This document shows, in pieces, positions 1-9,244 of a DNA stretch of 64,000 nt. The stretch comes from Ferdinandcohnia sp036965165. GTDB lineage: Bacteria > Bacillota > Bacilli > Bacillales > Bacillaceae_L. The stretch covers positions 62,001-126,000 of the forward strand of contig NZ_JBALOX010000011.1 in assembly GCF_036965165.1 (NCBI RefSeq), written 5' to 3'. The notes below the pieces were generated by a model that had not been told where the DNA came from, searched no databases, and saw only the letters and a list, made by a program, of their open reading frames with translations. Position numbers and translations under genes: made by a program. Each line of letters starts with the position of its first letter. Positions within the stretch are counted from its first letter, which is position 1.

Positions 1-572
1 ATATAGCTTAGACCAATCTGCTTTTGCGCAGCTAGTGCATGAAGATGAGAACATAGTCCACCACTCTGGCTAACAACACCAATATTTCCTTTCGGAACAA
101 CCCCTACATCAGTTCCAGAACTAAAATTCATAAATGCTCCAGATAGTATATTAAAAATTCCAACTGTATTAGGTCCTATCAATCTCATGTTGAACTCTCT
201 AGCTATACTTATCATTTCAGCTTGGAGTTTTTTCCCTTCTTCTCCTACTTCTGCAAAGCCACCACTAATGACAAGAAGAGATTTTACACCTCGCTCTCCA
301 CAATCTCTGACAGATTCTAAAACCATAGAGTGTGGTACTATTACCACCGCCACATCAATTTCCCCTGGAGCTTGAGTTATATCGGGATAACATGTCAAAC
401 CAGCAATTTCTCTATACTTAGGGTTAACAGGTAAAATTCTACCACTATACTTATAATCCATAGAATTTTTAATTGGTCGACCGCCAATCCGGGTTAAGGT
501 GGAAGACGCACCAATTATAGCGATACTCTTAGGATTTAATAATGGCCTTAATGACTCAATGTCTGATTTCAT
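1..572 (-). CDS. Acyl-CoA synthetase (NDP-forming), CoA-binding N-terminal part; 3' end outside window
   Basis: The visible 190 residues read as the N-terminal CoA-binding Rossmann domain of the NDP-forming acyl-CoA/acetyl-CoA synthetase family. Landmarks are NPKSIAIIGASS near the start, PVNPKYREIAG, the VVIVPH strand, GPNTVGIFN, and the GNIGVVSQSGG loop. Family enzymes interconvert an acyl-CoA and a free acid with ADP/ATP. The frame is open to the left edge, so the catalytic and ATP-grasp parts are not seen. An ATG at 570-572 is preceded by an AAAGGGTGGG ribosome binding site. It lies about 130 bases downstream of the acyl-CoA dehydrogenase gene in the same orientation, which suggests a shared acyl-CoA pathway. 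The specific acid is unknown. Confidence 0.85.
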   Translation of the reverse strand, partial: MKSDIESLRPLLNPKSIAIIGASSTLTRIGGRPIKNSMDYKYSGRILPVNPKYREIAGLTCYPDITQAPGEIDVAVVIVPHSMVLESVRDCGERGVKSLLVISGGFAEVGEEGKKLQAEMISIAREFNMRLIGPNTVGIFNILSGAFMNFSSGTDVGVVPKGNIGVVSQSGGLCSHLHALAAQKQIGLSY

Positions 573-704
573 ATTTCCCACCCTTTCAATAGCACTAACA
601 TCCAAACTTACAAATAACTATCATGGAAATTTAAAAAGAAAGGAGAAAAAGATTTATCTATTCTCTTTTTCTCTTAACCTTCTTTCTCTTTCTTTGGTAA
701 TCTA

Positions 705-1916
705 TTAAACTCGAACAGCACCAGTTTCTCTTCTTATACTAATGATTTCACCAAGTTTATTTCTTCCTTTTAATAAATTGCGCGCAATCGTTTTACGACA
801 AATCTCATCAGAACCTTCATAAATGCGAAATACTCTAACTTCTCGATAAAATCTTTCAAGAGGTAACTCTTTTGTATAACCCATTCCTCCATGGATTTGG
901 ATTGCTCGATCAACTACTCGGTTTACCATATTTGTACTTTCTAATTTCACCATAGCTGCTTGATGTCGAATATCCATTCCCTGTTCAGCCATCCAAGCTG
1001 TTTGCAAAAACATCAATTTAGAGGCTTCTATTTCAACCGCTGAGTCAGCAATCATCCATTGAATAGCCTGGTTCTCACCAATGGGTTTACCAAAAGACAC
1101 TCGAGTATTTGCATATTCAATTGACATTTCTAAGACCCTTTCAGCTATTCCGACACAACGAGGAGGGATTACCCAACCACGATTATGGTTAATAAAGAAC
1201 ATCGCATACTTTAAACCATCTCCAACCTCCCCAATAACATTCTCTTCAGGTACTCGACAGTTTTCAAAAATCAGTGTACCAGGAGTTTCTTCCCCCATTG
1301 TTAGAATAGGTTCAGATTTCCACCCCATATGTCTATCTACTAAGAAACAAGTAATTCCTCCATGAATCCCTTTTGTTTTGTCTGTTCGGGCAAACAAAAT
1401 AGCAAAATCCGCATCGACTCCATGTGTAATCCAAGTTTTTTCGCCATTAATGATCCACTCATTTCCATCCTTAACCGCTGTTGTTTGCATTCTTGATGGG
1501 TCAGACCCAAATTCAGGTTCACTCAATGCAAAACAACTGACCTTCTCCCCATTAAGTACAGGTATTAGATATCTTTGCTTTTGATCTTCGTTAAGTTCAA
1601 AAAGAACATTCGTAGCACGACCTCCGAATTGAAATATTCGCATTGGAATAACTGTTCTACTAAGTTCCATGTCAATGATTGCAGTCATCAATGGTCCTAG
1701 GTTTGCACCACCGTATTCTTCAGGAGTATTAATTCCCCAAAATCCTATATCTTTCGCCTTCCGTTGAATTGCTTTAATCTCCTCTTTCGAAATCCCTGGT
1801 CTGCCTTCACGCTCGTTTCGAAGAAATTGAGCTTCCATAGGCTTTAATTCCTTATCTACAAATTCTCTTACTGTTTGCTGGATCATTTTTTGTTCGTCAG
1901 TTAATAAAAAATCCAT
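705..1916 (-). CDS. Acyl-CoA dehydrogenase
   Basis: FAD-dependent acyl-CoA dehydrogenase of about 403 residues, the normal family length. It would catalyse alpha,beta-desaturation of an acyl-CoA and pass electrons to ETF. Visible signatures are the N-terminal helical domain (LTDEQKMIQQTVREF), the middle-domain FAD loop CFALSEPEFGSDPS and WITHG, the C-terminal QIHGGMGYTKE, and the catalytic-base region RIYEGSDEI near residue 375. An ATG three codons further upstream (1923-1925) directly abuts the AGGAG at 1926-1930. The ATG at 1914-1916 has a 9-base spacing and is preferred. It is divergent from the LysR regulator at 2265 and followed by the acyl-CoA synthetase. Substrate chain type cannot be told. 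Confidence 0.9.
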   Translation of the reverse strand: MDFLLTDEQKMIQQTVREFVDKELKPMEAQFLRNEREGRPGISKEEIKAIQRKAKDIGFWGINTPEEYGGANLGPLMTAIIDMELSRTVIPMRIFQFGGRATNVLFELNEDQKQRYLIPVLNGEKVSCFALSEPEFGSDPSRMQTTAVKDGNEWIINGEKTWITHGVDADFAILFARTDKTKGIHGGITCFLVDRHMGWKSEPILTMGEETPGTLIFENCRVPEENVIGEVGDGLKYAMFFINHNRGWVIPPRCVGIAERVLEMSIEYANTRVSFGKPIGENQAIQWMIADSAVEIEASKLMFLQTAWMAEQGMDIRHQAAMVKLESTNMVNRVVDRAIQIHGGMGYTKELPLERFYREVRVFRIYEGSDEICRKTIARNLLKGRNKLGEIISIRRETGAVRV

Positions 1917-2264
1917 ATTAACCATCTCCTTTTTAATTGACTAAAATATTTAAGTGCAAATTAAGTAGTAAAGCTTGCTTTATTACTTAATTAAAGACTA
2001 ATAGAAAGTGACGTATTGAAAGTGCTTACATTTTAGTTGAAAACATATGAAGATCCTTCAAATCTTAATATGAAAACTTACATATTTCAAAATTACTGGG
2101 ACTTGAACTGTAGTCCCATTTTACAAATTGATCAAAAGCGATCTCCTCCATTTCGTTTTATCCTTAACAATATTCTGAATTTATTGTATTATTAAAAATA
2201 ACAAAAGTAAAACTGGTTTTTTTTAATATAACTTAACAATTACTGAATGATAAGGAGACAAATT
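1917..2264. promoter_or_regulatory. Divergent intergenic region between acyl-CoA dehydrogenase and LysR gene
   Basis: This AT-rich region of about 350 bases separates two divergently transcribed genes and must hold both promoters. It contains one clear dyad at 2097-2118 (TGGGACT, 8-base loop, AGTCCCA). That is a candidate regulator site or small hairpin. LysR-type regulators usually bind between themselves and a divergent target, so the acyl-CoA dehydrogenase is the most likely regulated gene (inference). I see no ORF with a ribosome binding site here. Confidence 0.45.
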
Positions 2265-3188
2265 ATGCATATTGACCAATTGAGGTATATTGTGGAAGTT
2301 GCACAAACAGGATCAATCACTCGTGCTTCTGAGAATCTTCATGTTTCTCCAGCTACTATTAGCCAATCTATTTCAAATGTAGAAAAAAAATTTAAAATAA
2401 CCCTATTTAATCGATCACGATTAGGCACCATTCCATCAGACGAAGGAAAAAAAATAATAGAAAAAGCATTTGAAATCGTTAGAAAAGCAGATGAATTAGA
2501 AAAAGTGGTAGAAACACAGGTTTCGTCAATTGATGATGAAATAAAATTAGTATGTACCTCAGGTTCTCTATTAACATTATTACCTAAAACGATTTCTACT
2601 TATAAAAACAGATACCCAAACACTAATGTTGTATTTAAGGAACAATCATATCAACCAAATATTCTTGAGGAAGTTAAACAAAATGATTTTGATATTGGAA
2701 TTATTTCTGTTAACGCCAATGCCTGGGTTGAATGGGGAAAACTTCATAAGAAATTTTTACATTTCGAAACATTATCACAAGGAAGTATCTATGTAAGTGT
2801 TAGTAGGAGTTCTTCACTCGCTTTAAAAGATGAAATAACGCCTGAAGAGTTACTGGATCAAAATATCATCATCCATTCAAATATGAGTCCCATCTTTGAA
2901 GACCTCTTTAATCAATACGGGAAAATGAACGTAATATTCGAATCATATAATTCTGAAGTGATTAAAGGAATGATTGATGAAGGGCTTGGTATTTCTTTAT
3001 TTTCTAATCTGTTCATAAAAGACGATCCTTATGTTAAAAATCATTCAATTGTTCCCATTCGTCTAGTAAATTACGAACGTGCGAATTTAACTTATGGATG
3101 GGTACGTTCAAATATTCGGCCTTTTTCATCCACAGCAAGGGATTTTATAAAAATTTTGCGGGAAGAAGTCTTAAATTCTGGCCTGTAA
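2265..3188 (+). CDS. LysR-family transcriptional regulator
   Basis: This 307-residue LysR-type regulator has an N-terminal winged helix-turn-helix (MHIDQLRYIVEVAQTGSITR, then LHVSPATISQSISNVEKKF). A periplasmic-binding-like effector domain follows from about residue 90 (IKLVCTSGSLLTLLP; DIGIISVNA; GMIDEGLGISLF). The ATG at 2265 is chosen because TAAGGAG lies 8 bases upstream; an ATG at 2247 has no such site. It is the only plus-strand gene in the first 19 kb and sits between the acyl-CoA dehydrogenase and the tricarboxylate-type transporter. It probably controls one or both in response to the imported acid or a CoA intermediate. The effector is not predictable. Confidence 0.93.
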   Translation: MHIDQLRYIVEVAQTGSITRASENLHVSPATISQSISNVEKKFKITLFNRSRLGTIPSDEGKKIIEKAFEIVRKADELEKVVETQVSSIDDEIKLVCTSGSLLTLLPKTISTYKNRYPNTNVVFKEQSYQPNILEEVKQNDFDIGIISVNANAWVEWGKLHKKFLHFETLSQGSIYVSVSRSSSLALKDEITPEELLDQNIIIHSNMSPIFEDLFNQYGKMNVIFESYNSEVIKGMIDEGLGISLFSNLFIKDDPYVKNHSIVPIRLVNYERANLTYGWVRSNIRPFSSTARDFIKILREEVLNSGL

Positions 3189-3312
3189 TATATAGATATC
3201 TATTTAAGAGGAGTATCGAAAAAAAGAGGGAGGAATGGACAAATGACTAGAGCTTACAAAAGCAAAGTAATAATGTCCTTCCTACCTATTATTGGACTAA
3301 CTGGAAAACTAG

Positions 3313-4818
3313 TTAACTTTCAAGATCACTTGCTAAAACCGATCGCTTGTTTTTAATACTACTATAAATGCTTAAAATCAGAATAAAAAGAGAAATCCCC
3401 ATTATTACGCCTGAAATAGGACGAGTAAAGAAAATCCATCCTCCATTTTCTGTAATTGTTAAAGATTGAAGAAGAGTTGCTTCAATTTGTTGTCCTAATA
3501 TAAAGGTCAATACGGTTGCTGCAATCGGTATATCAAGTTTTTTCATCGCATATCCAATTACTCCAAAGAACATGCACATTCCTACACCCCACAGACTATT
3601 ACTGGCAGCATATGTTCCTATCATTACAAGGAGTAAAACCAGTGGGTACATTAATTTATAGGGTACCAAAGCAACTTTAGCCCATAATCCTACAAGTGGC
3701 AAATTCATGATTAACAAAAGAATGTTACCGATAAACATACTGGCGATTACGCCCCAAATAAAGTCGGGGTTATTTGTGAATAGTGCGGGACCTGGGTTAA
3801 GGCCGTGTATCACCAATGCCCCTAGGATAACCGCAACTGCCGGAGAACTTGGAATACCAAGTGTAAATAAGGGTATTAATGCCGCCCCACTGTGAGCATT
3901 ATTTGCCGTTTCTGGACCAGCTACCCCTTCAATAGCTCCTTTTCCAAATCTAGAAGGGTCTTTAGCTATCTTCTTTTCCATAGAATAGGAAAGTAAAGAA
4001 GCAATGACAGAATTTGCTCCTGGTATCAAACCTAGAAACATACCTACCCCAGTTCCCCTTCCAATAGATTTAAATGTTGGAATCCATTCATCCCTTTTGG
4101 GCATAAGACCATCAATTTTAGCCACTTTTTCCATCTTCATTTGCTGCTCTGCGTTTGTCAAAATCTCAGCAATACCGAACATACCCATAGCTATGATAAT
4201 AAAATCAAGCCCATCCAGTAATTCCATCCGTCCAAATGTAAAACGGACTGCTCCAGATACTTGGTCCATACCAATTAACGATAAAATTAAGCCTAAAACA
4301 GCTGCAATCAGCCCTTTTATTAAAGATTTTCCTATTAATGCAACAACCATGAGTAATCCGAGCATCATAATGGAAAACATCTCTGACGGGCCAAATTTAA
4401 GTGCATAGTTTGCTAGTATTGGACCGATTAATGTTAAGCTAACTACGGCCACAATACCACCAATAAATGAGCCTATTGCAGAAACACCTAGTGCAACACC
4501 CGCTCTTCCTTGTTTAGTTAACGGATAACCATCAATACAAGTAATAATGGAGGCAGCCTCTCCAGGTGTATTGATTAATATTGAGGTAATCGCCCCCCCA
4601 TACATTGATCCATAAAAAATACCTGCGATCATAATGATTGCAGTGACTGGTTCCATACCAAAAGTAAAAGGTATCAACAAAGCTGCTCCAGATACTGGAC
4701 CAAGGCCCGGAAGCACACCAATAATCATTCCAATTGAAACACCTATAAAACAATACATTAAATTCGTCCATGTCAGAGCTGTTTCAAATCCATGAAGTAA
4801 TAATAAAAGTGAGTCCAT
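3313..4818 (-). CDS. tctA: Tripartite tricarboxylate transporter, large permease TctA
   Basis: This 501-residue polytopic membrane protein is the 12-helix TctA subunit of a TTT transporter, which imports carboxylates with a secreted binding protein and the small subunit TctB. Family landmarks are GVLPGLGPVSGAALLIPFTF near residue 40, ITSILINTPGEAASI near 80, the second internal-repeat copy GMFLGLIPGANSVIASLLSY near 255, and LFTLGIPSSPAVAVILGALVIHG. The start has a good AGGAGGTAAG upstream. It is the last gene of a tctC-tctB-tctA operon, 12 bases after tctB. The full three-part set indicates sodium- or proton-coupled uptake of an organic acid. Which one is not evident. Confidence 0.95.
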   Translation of the reverse strand: MDSLLLLLHGFETALTWTNLMYCFIGVSIGMIIGVLPGLGPVSGAALLIPFTFGMEPVTAIIMIAGIFYGSMYGGAITSILINTPGEAASIITCIDGYPLTKQGRAGVALGVSAIGSFIGGIVAVVSLTLIGPILANYALKFGPSEMFSIMMLGLLMVVALIGKSLIKGLIAAVLGLILSLIGMDQVSGAVRFTFGRMELLDGLDFIIIAMGMFGIAEILTNAEQQMKMEKVAKIDGLMPKRDEWIPTFKSIGRGTGVGMFLGLIPGANSVIASLLSYSMEKKIAKDPSRFGKGAIEGVAGPETANNAHSGAALIPLFTLGIPSSPAVAVILGALVIHGLNPGPALFTNNPDFIWGVIASMFIGNILLLIMNLPLVGLWAKVALVPYKLMYPLVLLLVMIGTYAASNSLWGVGMCMFFGVIGYAMKKLDIPIAATVLTFILGQQIEATLLQSLTITENGGWIFFTRPISGVIMGISLFILILSIYSSIKNKRSVLASDLES

Positions 4819-4830
4819 ATTCTTACCTCC

Positions 4831-5286
4831 TTAAAAACCTAACCCATTTACGGGTAACGGTACACCCAAAACATTTTTAAAAAGTAAAAATAAGCAAATA
4901 GATAATCCCGCAGAAATTGCAAGACTGATATACCATTTATATGCTTTATAGAGTAGTAATAATAGGAAAATCAAGCTTGTTAGTACAAAGCCAATAGCGG
5001 GTAATAAGATGATAAAGATACACATACTAAAAATGATTAATAATATATTTTTTAAAGCCTCTCCTTTAGGCCAATTTTCATCTTTATTTCCCTTTTTTGC
5101 AGAGTTTAATAGATAAATAATAGATAGAATAACCATTGTTCCACTTAACCATATAGGAAAAAATCCTGGTCCTGGTCCTGGTCCCATTTCATTTTTATAT
5201 GGTAATTTGAAAGACTCAATTAGAAAGATGATTGAAATGATTAGTAAGACAGTTCCTGCCCAAACGCCTGAATTCAGTTTTTTCAT
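4831..5286 (-). CDS. tctB: Tripartite tricarboxylate transporter, small permease TctB
   Basis: This 151-residue membrane protein has four predicted helices, as is normal for TctB. Typical features are an N-terminal helix (VLLIISIIFLIESFKLPY), a GPGPGFFPIWLS loop that matches the family's GPGFFP motif, and two C-terminal hydrophobic segments (LLIIFSMCIFIILLPAIGF; SLAISAGLSICLFLLF). It partners TctA, 12 bases downstream, and the binding protein TctC upstream. TctB is poorly conserved, so assignment leans on the motif plus position. Confidence 0.92.
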   Translation of the reverse strand: MKKLNSGVWAGTVLLIISIIFLIESFKLPYKNEMGPGPGPGFFPIWLSGTMVILSIIYLLNSAKKGNKDENWPKGEALKNILLIIFSMCIFIILLPAIGFVLTSLIFLLLLLYKAYKWYISLAISAGLSICLFLLFKNVLGVPLPVNGLGF

Positions 5287-5329
5287 AAGAGGTCCACCAC
5301 CTTTATTGATAATTTAAGACCTAATAGCA

Positions 5330-5363
5330 AATGTGGTTACTATCTTTATGCAGTAACCACATT
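5330..5363 (-). promoter_or_regulatory. Intercistronic hairpin between tctC and tctB
   Basis: A perfect 12-base inverted repeat (AATGTGGTTACT, 10-base loop, AGTAACCACATT) lies between the tctC stop and the tctB start. It lacks a clean T tract on the minus strand, so it is more likely an mRNA 3'-stabilising or attenuating hairpin than a full terminator. Such elements keep the binding protein in excess over the membrane subunits. Confidence 0.65.
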
Positions 5364-5382
5364 GTTTTATCATTTTACAATC

Positions 5383-6369
5383 CTATTTAATCAAACCAAC
5401 CGCTTTCAATAGTTCTTCACTATTGTAGTAAAGCTCAGTTATTTCTTTTTGAGTCTCTTCTGGTCCTTCATAAGTAGTAATTATGTTTAACTTTTTCAGT
5501 TTTTCTTGTACTTCTGGTTCATCATGTGCCTTTTTAAATGCATCATGCAGAATCTCCACAACGTCTTCAGGTACTCCCTTAGGAGTCCAAAGAATGTTCC
5601 CACCTTCAAAGTTAAAATCGACTCCCTTATCCTGTATCATCGGAAAATCTTGAACTTTAGTCTGACCCACGTTGAGTAAGACTCGTAATTTTCTAGATTC
5701 CAATTGTGGCAAAACTGTTGTGATATCTATTACTGCTCCATGTACATGACCGCCTAATAAGGCATTTAAGACTTCGGGACCACTTTTAAACATTGTGGGT
5801 TTGATTTTTATATTATTCGTTAAGCTGATAGCCTCCATAGGCATTTGTTGTGGTAGCACAGATATACCGTACGTAAATTTATCTGGATTTTCCTTTGTGT
5901 ATTCTAGCCATTCCTCATATGTTTGCCAAGGTGCATCAGCTTTCACAACAAAAAATGCTGGAGAGACTGCTATTTTCATAAGAGCTTGAAAACTATCATG
6001 AGTAAAAGGAGTATCTCCTAAATGCGGTAAAATACCAATAACTGCTGGGGAAATTTGACCAATCTTATATCCATCTGGTTTTGCTTGAAAAACTTCCGTC
6101 GCTCCCACTGTGCCCGAACCTCCGGGTCTATTGATTACGACAATAGGTTGTTGATTAGGAAGATATTTCGTAACGACGTCTGCATAAATTCGAGCAGACA
6201 GATCTGGCCCAGTTCCAGTACCATATGGAACAATTAATTCAATTGGTTTGCTAGGGTAGTCACTTTTTGATTGATTTGTTTTTTGGTTCCCTGTCGCTGA
6301 TGATTGGGAACATCCAGCGAAAATTAGTAATAGTATTAATGTCGATAATAAAAGAACTAATTTTTTCAT
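5383..6369 (-). CDS. tctC: Tripartite tricarboxylate transporter substrate-binding lipoprotein TctC
   Basis: This 328-residue solute-binding protein of the TctC/Bug family is anchored by an N-terminal lipobox (MKKLVLLLSTLILLL then FAGC). The family core is clear: YPSKPIELIVPYGTGTGPDLSAR, VVINRPGGSGTVGA, and KPDGYKIG. An in-frame extension of 33 codons upstream is rejected because it would bury the signal peptide, and GGGGAGATAG precedes the ATG at 6367-6369. It captures the carboxylate outside the cell for TctA/TctB. It is the first gene of the operon and is separated from tctB by a strong hairpin. Bug proteins bind diverse carboxylates, so the ligand is open. Confidence 0.94.
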   Translation of the reverse strand: MKKLVLLLSTLILLLIFAGCSQSSATGNQKTNQSKSDYPSKPIELIVPYGTGTGPDLSARIYADVVTKYLPNQQPIVVINRPGGSGTVGATEVFQAKPDGYKIGQISPAVIGILPHLGDTPFTHDSFQALMKIAVSPAFFVVKADAPWQTYEEWLEYTKENPDKFTYGISVLPQQMPMEAISLTNNIKIKPTMFKSGPEVLNALLGGHVHGAVIDITTVLPQLESRKLRVLLNVGQTKVQDFPMIQDKGVDFNFEGGNILWTPKGVPEDVVEILHDAFKKAHDEPEVQEKLKKLNIITTYEGPEETQKEITELYYNSEELLKAVGLIK

Positions 6370-6553
6370 TCTATCTCCCCTTATAATCTGTTTTATCTGT
6401 CCGTTTATAATCAATTTTTCTCTTTGAAAGATATATCGACTAACTCCTGATAATAGTGGCTTCAACATTATTTATCTGATTCATTGACAGTTCTGGTTTA
6501 GGAAAATATCGTGAAGTGGTGAGAGAGATTAATTAGAATTTAAAATGAATGGG

Positions 6554-7819
6554 TTAAGAACCAGTATTAGTTATTTCAATATTATTGTTGAGATCTCTTG
6601 GCTTACCCGGTTTTGCAAAGATAGTAAATAGTAAAGCCACAACCAATAGTGTTATTGCAATAAATAAAAGTGAGTTATTAAATCCTTGGATTTCATTGCT
6701 AGCTGATTCTATAATAAACCCTGTTAAAAGCGGAGCGAATATTCCTGCAACATTTCCTGAAGCGATTAATAGCCCTGACAAAGTTGCTGTTTTTTCTGGA
6801 AGTTGACTGCTTAAGAGGATATGAGATATGGAAAAGAATGTGACACATAGGCCATTTCCTAAACCAAGTGCTATAACGACCCAGATTGGTGCTTGAATAA
6901 AATAGGTTGATGCTACCATTAATGCCCCAATAATCATTGAAACACCTGTAAATATAATTCGGGATTTTCGTACATCCTGCGTCTTTTTAAATAATCTATC
7001 AGATGCGGTTGCAAGAATAATCCCAATTATTACGGAACTAATGCCAATCCCCGAAATAGCAAATCCCACTGCACTTTCGGAAATATTCACGACTTTTATT
7101 AAATGTAAAGGCATCCAGGTAGAAGACCAAACAACATATATAAAACATGTAAATGTAGCCAACACTGAAAAGATAACGGAGGAAGACCGTAACACGCTCC
7201 ACAATTCCGACCTGCTAATTTTATTTTCAGGATTACTAACTTGGTCTGGTGAAACAATATGAATGTTTGGATTTTCCTTTGGAACTATAGTGATCCACAA
7301 GATATACAAAACCAGACTGCTTACCCCTAAAACAACAAAGGTCATCCTCCAACCAACTGATTGTAAAAGATAAACAATTAGAGGTGACATAATAAACCCA
7401 CCTGCTACCGCTCCTGCATTATATATCGAATTTATCTTTCCACGACTTTCTGGTGGAAACCATGAAAATAATTGCTTAAAAGCCGCTGGAGCATAGCCTC
7501 CTTCTGTTACCCCGAGTAAAAACCGATACATAAGAAGCATTATAAAGCCAGCAATAAAAAATCCACCCATTTGGATGATTGACCAGGAAAGTAGCATATA
7601 ACCCAGCACTTTCTTTGGACCCATTTTATCCGTCAATGCACCCACACCTAAAGCTGCAAGAGGAAAAATCACATAAAAAATGCTACCTATAACTCCCCAT
7701 TGACCGTACGAAAGTTTAAACTCATCCATAAGATAAACAGCTGAAAGCCCTGCTACTGATTTATCTGCAAAGTTAATCATAACTCCAAAAAACAGAAGGA
7801 TTAGAATTGTCCAACGCAT
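6554..7819 (-). CDS. MFS transporter, anion:cation symporter (ACS) type
   Basis: This roughly 421-residue, 12-helix major facilitator protein resembles the ACS group that imports organic anions such as sugar acids. Features are NFADKSVAGLSAVYLMDEF in helix 1, the loop motif GALTDKMGPKKVLG after helix 2, LLGVTEGGYAPAAFKQLFSWFPPESRGK around helix 4, and a second half beginning near residue 215. A GTG at 7829-7831 overlaps the GGGAG site; the ATG at 7817-7819, 11 bases downstream of that site, is preferred. The gene lies between tctC and an alcohol dehydrogenase, so the cluster carries two different organic-anion importers. They may serve related substrates. Confidence 0.9.
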   Translation of the reverse strand: MRWTILILLFFGVMINFADKSVAGLSAVYLMDEFKLSYGQWGVIGSIFYVIFPLAALGVGALTDKMGPKKVLGYMLLSWSIIQMGGFFIAGFIMLLMYRFLLGVTEGGYAPAAFKQLFSWFPPESRGKINSIYNAGAVAGGFIMSPLIVYLLQSVGWRMTFVVLGVSSLVLYILWITIVPKENPNIHIVSPDQVSNPENKISRSELWSVLRSSSVIFSVLATFTCFIYVVWSSTWMPLHLIKVVNISESAVGFAISGIGISSVIIGIILATASDRLFKKTQDVRKSRIIFTGVSMIIGALMVASTYFIQAPIWVVIALGLGNGLCVTFFSISHILLSSQLPEKTATLSGLLIASGNVAGIFAPLLTGFIIESASNEIQGFNNSLLFIAITLLVVALLFTIFAKPGKPRDLNNNIEITNTGS

Positions 7820-8006
7820 AGTATGTTTCACTCCCTTGATAAATTATTAACCTTTCTGATAATCATGGCTAAGATCAACACTCATACCCATGATTCACGT
7901 AATCAAGTCGAAATATTCCGAATTTTCCAGGAAAAATATTTCTTTTTAATACCTAGTTCCCCAATTACTACGAGGAACTATGTTCAAATAATCTTCAGGG
8001 TCATGA

Positions 8007-9203
8007 TTAAACTTTTGCAGTTATACCTGCCACTTTATTCGCAATCTTTTCAATTATATCCGAAGGTATCTTAAAACGAGCTCCCGTCGGATCATTTTGA
8101 ACACTCTCAACAAAGTAATCCAGATTACTTATGTTATATTCATTAAACGTATTGGGCAAGTTTATCTCATCACTCAAATTTCGAATAAATAATATTACTT
8201 CTTCTAAACAAACTTCAGCATTCAGAGATGAATCTCCAATGCCAATAGCCTTTGCGAAGCTATTAATTCGAGGAAGATAAAGCGAAGGCAATGATTCCAT
8301 CACTTCTGGTAGTAAAACAGCGTTAGCTAATCCATGTGGTACTCCATACTTAGCACCAAATACATGCGCCAAATTATGAACTGGAATTGCATTGGTTGTT
8401 TGAATAAACGGCATAATCGCCATAGAGCTAGCCATAAGCATATTTGCTCGGGCTTCAATATTCGTACCTTGCTTCACTGCAAGTGGCAAGTTATCTATTA
8501 TTAACCTAATTGCTTGTAGTGCATAGGCATCCGTCATTGGATTTGCCTTTGTTGAAAAATATCCCTCAATTGCATGCGTAAGTGCATCCATTCCTGTAAT
8601 AGCTGTTATTTCAGCTGGTAAACTAATCGATAGTTCAGGATCCAATAGAGCTATATCTGGACAAAGATAAGGATTGACCAAGGAAATTTTCACCTTGTGT
8701 TTCTCGTTATAAATTACTGCTGCATCAGACATCTCTGAACCTGTTCCAGCAGTGGTTGGAATCGCGATAAATGGAATTTGCATAGGCTTAGCGTCAGGAT
8801 ATTGTTCTCGTATAGTTGTTGTTAGGCCTTCTAAAATGTCATTATATTCTTTATGTAAAGCCCACCTAACACCTTTTGCTGTATCAAGGACACTCCCACC
8901 TCCAAGTGCCACAATCGTATCTGCGTTGCAATCTTTCATAAATTGAATTGCGCGGTTAATGTTGTCAAATCTAGCATCCTGCTCAATATCGTCAAATTGA
9001 CCTACAAGTTGAACAGGTCCTGACAATCCATCAAATATCTCTGTAATTTTGTTTGTTACCCCAGCATTATTAAGGCCTTTATCCGTAAAAAGAATCGCTC
9101 TTTTTCCTCCAAGTTCCTGAATTACACTCGGGAGTTTGATTCTTACGCCTACTCCACTATTCACAACTGTTCTAATAGAGTGCTGAAAGAAAGTCAATAT
9201 CAT
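8007..9203 (-). CDS. Iron-containing alcohol dehydrogenase
   Basis: This 398-residue group III (Fe-dependent) alcohol dehydrogenase oxidises an alcohol or reduces an aldehyde with NAD(P). The Rossmann-like N-terminal half has VALGGGSVLDTAKG. The metal-site segments are GMDALTHAIEGY and HNLAHVFGAKYGVPHG, in which the usual Asp and His ligands are all present. AGGAAGGTGATTCG precedes the ATG. The aldehyde dehydrogenase gene lies 41 bases upstream in the same direction, so the pair could oxidise an alcohol to an acid in two steps. The physiological alcohol is unknown. Confidence 0.93.
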   Translation of the reverse strand: MILTFFQHSIRTVVNSGVGVRIKLPSVIQELGGKRAILFTDKGLNNAGVTNKITEIFDGLSGPVQLVGQFDDIEQDARFDNINRAIQFMKDCNADTIVALGGGSVLDTAKGVRWALHKEYNDILEGLTTTIREQYPDAKPMQIPFIAIPTTAGTGSEMSDAAVIYNEKHKVKISLVNPYLCPDIALLDPELSISLPAEITAITGMDALTHAIEGYFSTKANPMTDAYALQAIRLIIDNLPLAVKQGTNIEARANMLMASSMAIMPFIQTTNAIPVHNLAHVFGAKYGVPHGLANAVLLPEVMESLPSLYLPRINSFAKAIGIGDSSLNAEVCLEEVILFIRNLSDEINLPNTFNEYNISNLDYFVESVQNDPTGARFKIPSDIIEKIANKVAGITAKV

Positions 9204-9244
9204 CGAATCACCTTCCTCTTACTTTCATCCAATCGTTGTTCGAA